NCBI GenBank assembly: GCA_020444985.1 | Contig: JAGRHK010000004.1 | Coordinates: 1-17,945 of the forward strand | Length of the DNA: 17,945 nt | Direction of reading: 5' to 3' | DNA from: Candidatus Competibacteraceae bacterium | Lineage (GTDB): Bacteria; Pseudomonadota; Gammaproteobacteria; Competibacterales; Competibacteraceae | In this document: positions 16,154-17,945 of the stretch, one piece after another | How positions within the stretch are numbered: the stretch's first letter is position 1 | Layout: each line of letters begins with the position of its first letter | The notes under the pieces: model-generated | The model's input: the letters and a program-made list of their open reading frames with translations, nothing else | The model's database searches: none | Told to the model about the DNA's origin: nothing | Position numbers and translations under genes: made by a program

Positions 16154-17533
16154 ATGCAACAACTTTCAGTGTTGATTCTGGCCGCCGGACAAGGCAAGCG
16201 CATGGTGTCGGATTTGCCCAAGGTTTTGCACCGATTGGGCGGCCGCCCCTTGTTAGCCCATGTGCTGACCGCCGCACACCAGCTTGAGAACACCGCAACC
16301 CGCGTTGTCGTGTATGGACATGGCGGCGAAGCAGTGCGCGCTGCTTTCGCGGATGAACCCAGCGTACTGTGGGCTGAACAAGCAGAGCAGTTAGGCACCG
16401 GCCATGCGGTAGCGCAGGCTCTGCCCCTGCTTGACGAGGCGGGGATCACGCTGGTGCTGTACGGCGACGTACCGCTGATTCAGCCCGAAACCCTGCAACC
16501 GCTGGTCGATGCGGCCCGACAAGGTCGGCTGGCGCTGCTAACGGCCAAATTGGATAACCCAGCGGGTTATGGACGCATTGTTCGTGATGATCAAGGTCAG
16601 GTCCAACGCATTGTGGAAGAGAAAGACGCCACGCCTGCGGAGCGTTGCCTGTCCGAAATCAATACCGGAATTCTGGCGGTTTCCACGACCAAGTTGCGGC
16701 GTTGGGTTGCCGAGCTGCGTAACGACAATGCACAGGGCGAATATTATTTAACCGATACCATTGCGCTTGCCGTGCGGGAGGGCGTACCGGTCGAGCCATT
16801 CACGGTGACGGAACCGCTTGAAGTCCAGGGGGTCAACGATCGCCGGCAACTGGCTGAATTGGAGCGTTACTACCAGCGCTGGCAGGCGGAAAAACTGATG
16901 CGGGAAGGCGCAACTTTGCTTGATCCAGCCCGGGTCGACGTGCGCGGCGCCCTCGTGACTGGGCGAGATGTGGTCATCGATGTCAATGTCGTATTCGAGG
17001 GAACGGTGCGCTTGGGCGACCGCGTCAAAATCGGGCCATTTTGCGTATTGAAAGACGCGATCATCGGCGATGATGTGGAAATTTTCTCGCATTGCTGGAT
17101 CGATGGCGCGGAAGTCGGACCGGGATCGCAGATTGGACCTTTCGCCCGTCTACGACCGGAAACCCGCCTGGCGGCGGGCGTACATATCGGCAATTTCGTC
17201 GAGACCAAGAAGACTTGCATCAACCCCGGCTCCAAGGTCAACCATCTGACTTATCTGGGGGATGCCGAGATTGGCTCCGGGGTCAACGTCGGCGCTGGCA
17301 CGATCACTTGCAATTATGATGGCGCGAACAAACATAAGACGATCATCGAAGATGACGCCTTTATCGGCTCCAACAGTTCTCTGGTAGCCCCCGTGCGCAT
17401 TGGTCGGAGCGCAACCATCGGCGCTGGGTCATCAGTGAGCCGTGATGTGCCGGACGACAGCCTGTGTCTGACGCGCGCCCCGCGCAAGGAAGTGACAAAC
17501 TGGCAACGGCCGGTTAAATCGAAAAAGCTTTGA
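16154..17533 (+). CDS. glmU: Bifunctional UDP-GlcNAc pyrophosphorylase / GlcN-1-P acetyltransferase GlmU
   Basis: GlmU acetylates glucosamine-1-phosphate and then couples it to UTP, giving UDP-GlcNAc for peptidoglycan and lipopolysaccharide. The product is 459 residues (E. coli 456). The uridylyltransferase domain spans about 1-230, with LILAAGQGKRMVSDLPKVLH at 7-26, YGDVPLI at 103-109, and ITLVLY just before. The left-handed beta-helix acetyltransferase domain spans about 250-459, with hexapeptide repeats, NFVETKK at 347-353, and catalytic H364 in KVNHLTYLGDAEIG (E. coli H363). NYDG at 387-390 is also conserved. All expected active-site motifs are present. It is a separate unit from lptG, 86 bases downstream; glmS is not in the window. 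Confidence 0.97.
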   Translation: MQQLSVLILAAGQGKRMVSDLPKVLHRLGGRPLLAHVLTAAHQLENTATRVVVYGHGGEAVRAAFADEPSVLWAEQAEQLGTGHAVAQALPLLDEAGITLVLYGDVPLIQPETLQPLVDAARQGRLALLTAKLDNPAGYGRIVRDDQGQVQRIVEEKDATPAERCLSEINTGILAVSTTKLRRWVAELRNDNAQGEYYLTDTIALAVREGVPVEPFTVTEPLEVQGVNDRRQLAELERYYQRWQAEKLMREGATLLDPARVDVRGALVTGRDVVIDVNVVFEGTVRLGDRVKIGPFCVLKDAIIGDDVEIFSHCWIDGAEVGPGSQIGPFARLRPETRLAAGVHIGNFVETKKTCINPGSKVNHLTYLGDAEIGSGVNVGAGTITCNYDGANKHKTIIEDDAFIGSNSSLVAPVRIGRSATIGAGSSVSRDVPDDSLCLTRAPRKEVTNWQRPVKSKKL

Positions 17534-17607
17534 AAAATAATTTTGACGGGCTTTCCGCTGCACTTCCAACTTCATTTGCATAACCTCTTAGCTTTCAGCC
17601 TGACAAA
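17534..17607. other. glmU-gltX intergenic region, no clear signal
   Basis: The 74 bases contain TTGACG at 17543-17548, a possible -35, but no acceptable -10 at 16-18 bases spacing. No hairpin followed by a T-run is visible. gltX may be read through from glmU or have a promoter I cannot recognise. Confidence 0.3.
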
Positions 17608-17945
17608 ATGATCAAGACTCGTTTTGCCCCCAGTCCCACGGGGTATCTGCACATCGGCGGCGCACGCACGGCGCTGTTTTCCTGGTTGCATGCCCGTCAT
17701 CACGGCGGCGTTTTCGTCCTGCGCATCGAGGACACGGATCTGGAGCGCTCCACGTCGGAAGCGGTCAACGCCATTCTGGAAGGGATGAACTGGCTGGGGC
17801 TGGATTACGACGAAGGGCCGTTCTACCAGACACAACGTTTCGACCGTTACCGCGAAGTGTTGCAAGTCCTGCTGCGCGAAGGCCAGGCTTATTACTGCTA
17901 TTGCACCCGGGAAGAGCTAGAGGCATTACGCAACGAGCAAATGAT
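17608..17945 (+). CDS. gltX: Glutamyl-tRNA synthetase, 5' part
   Basis: GltX charges tRNA-Glu with glutamate. The first 112 residues are visible and the gene continues past the right edge. It is a class I synthetase, with the HIGH-type motif in PSPTGYLHIGGAR at 8-20, followed by RIEDTDLERS at 39-48 and a Rossmann-fold core. CYC at 97-99 followed by TREELEALR matches the first half of the zinc site seen in E. coli GltX (Cys98-x-Cys100); the remaining ligands would lie beyond the window. The ATG at 17608 gives MIKTRFAPSPTG, the normal start, though no strong ribosome-binding site precedes it. Confidence 0.95.
   Translation, partial: MIKTRFAPSPTGYLHIGGARTALFSWLHARHHGGVFVLRIEDTDLERSTSEAVNAILEGMNWLGLDYDEGPFYQTQRFDRYREVLQVLLREGQAYYCYCTREELEALRNEQM

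Noticed and set aside
17543..17572. Promoter for gltX starting with TTGACG
   Set aside because: The expected -10 region reads CCAACT or CAACTT, which is too far from TATAAT.

Overview
The window looks like a chromosomal segment of a gammaproteobacterium with a moderately high G+C content. This rests on a type I-F CRISPR-Cas operon, CreD, a DNA polymerase I with an intact 3'-5' exonuclease, an adjacent lptF-lptG pair, and GlmU and GltX closest to gammaproteobacterial forms. I cannot name the genus from sequence alone.

Layout. (1) Positions 1-5759, minus strand: a type I-F CRISPR-Cas operon read right to left. It holds a broken cas1 remnant, an intact cas2-cas3 fusion, cas8f (csy1) and most of cas5f (csy2), which runs off the left edge. 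csy3, cas6f and the CRISPR array would lie outside the window. The interference genes look whole, but Cas1 is cut to 69 residues, so the locus cannot make Cas1 itself. (2) Positions 5760-5965: a divergent intergenic region with two pairs of short imperfect direct repeats. (3) Positions 5966-13027, plus strand: creD, larC, larE, larB, polA. The three lar genes together make the nickel-pincer nucleotide (NPN) cofactor of LarA-type racemases and epimerases. No larA is present here. larB and polA overlap by ATGA. (4) Positions 13028-13896: a decayed toxin-antitoxin patch with an apparently whole antitoxin gene, a VapC/PIN toxin gene broken by a frameshift and a deletion, and a probable fragment of a second antitoxin, followed by a promoter. 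(5) Positions 13897-16067: lptF-lptG, the permease subunits of the lipopolysaccharide exporter. (6) Positions 16154-17945: glmU, then the 5' part of gltX.

Working together: lptF/lptG and glmU serve the cell envelope (LPS transport, and UDP-GlcNAc supply for LPS and peptidoglycan). creD also belongs to the envelope. The lar genes form one cofactor pathway. The most notable features are the Cas1-deleted but interference-complete CRISPR operon, the NPN-cofactor genes coupled to polA without a racemase, and the toxin-antitoxin graveyard. I see no clear evidence of a wholly new system in this window.
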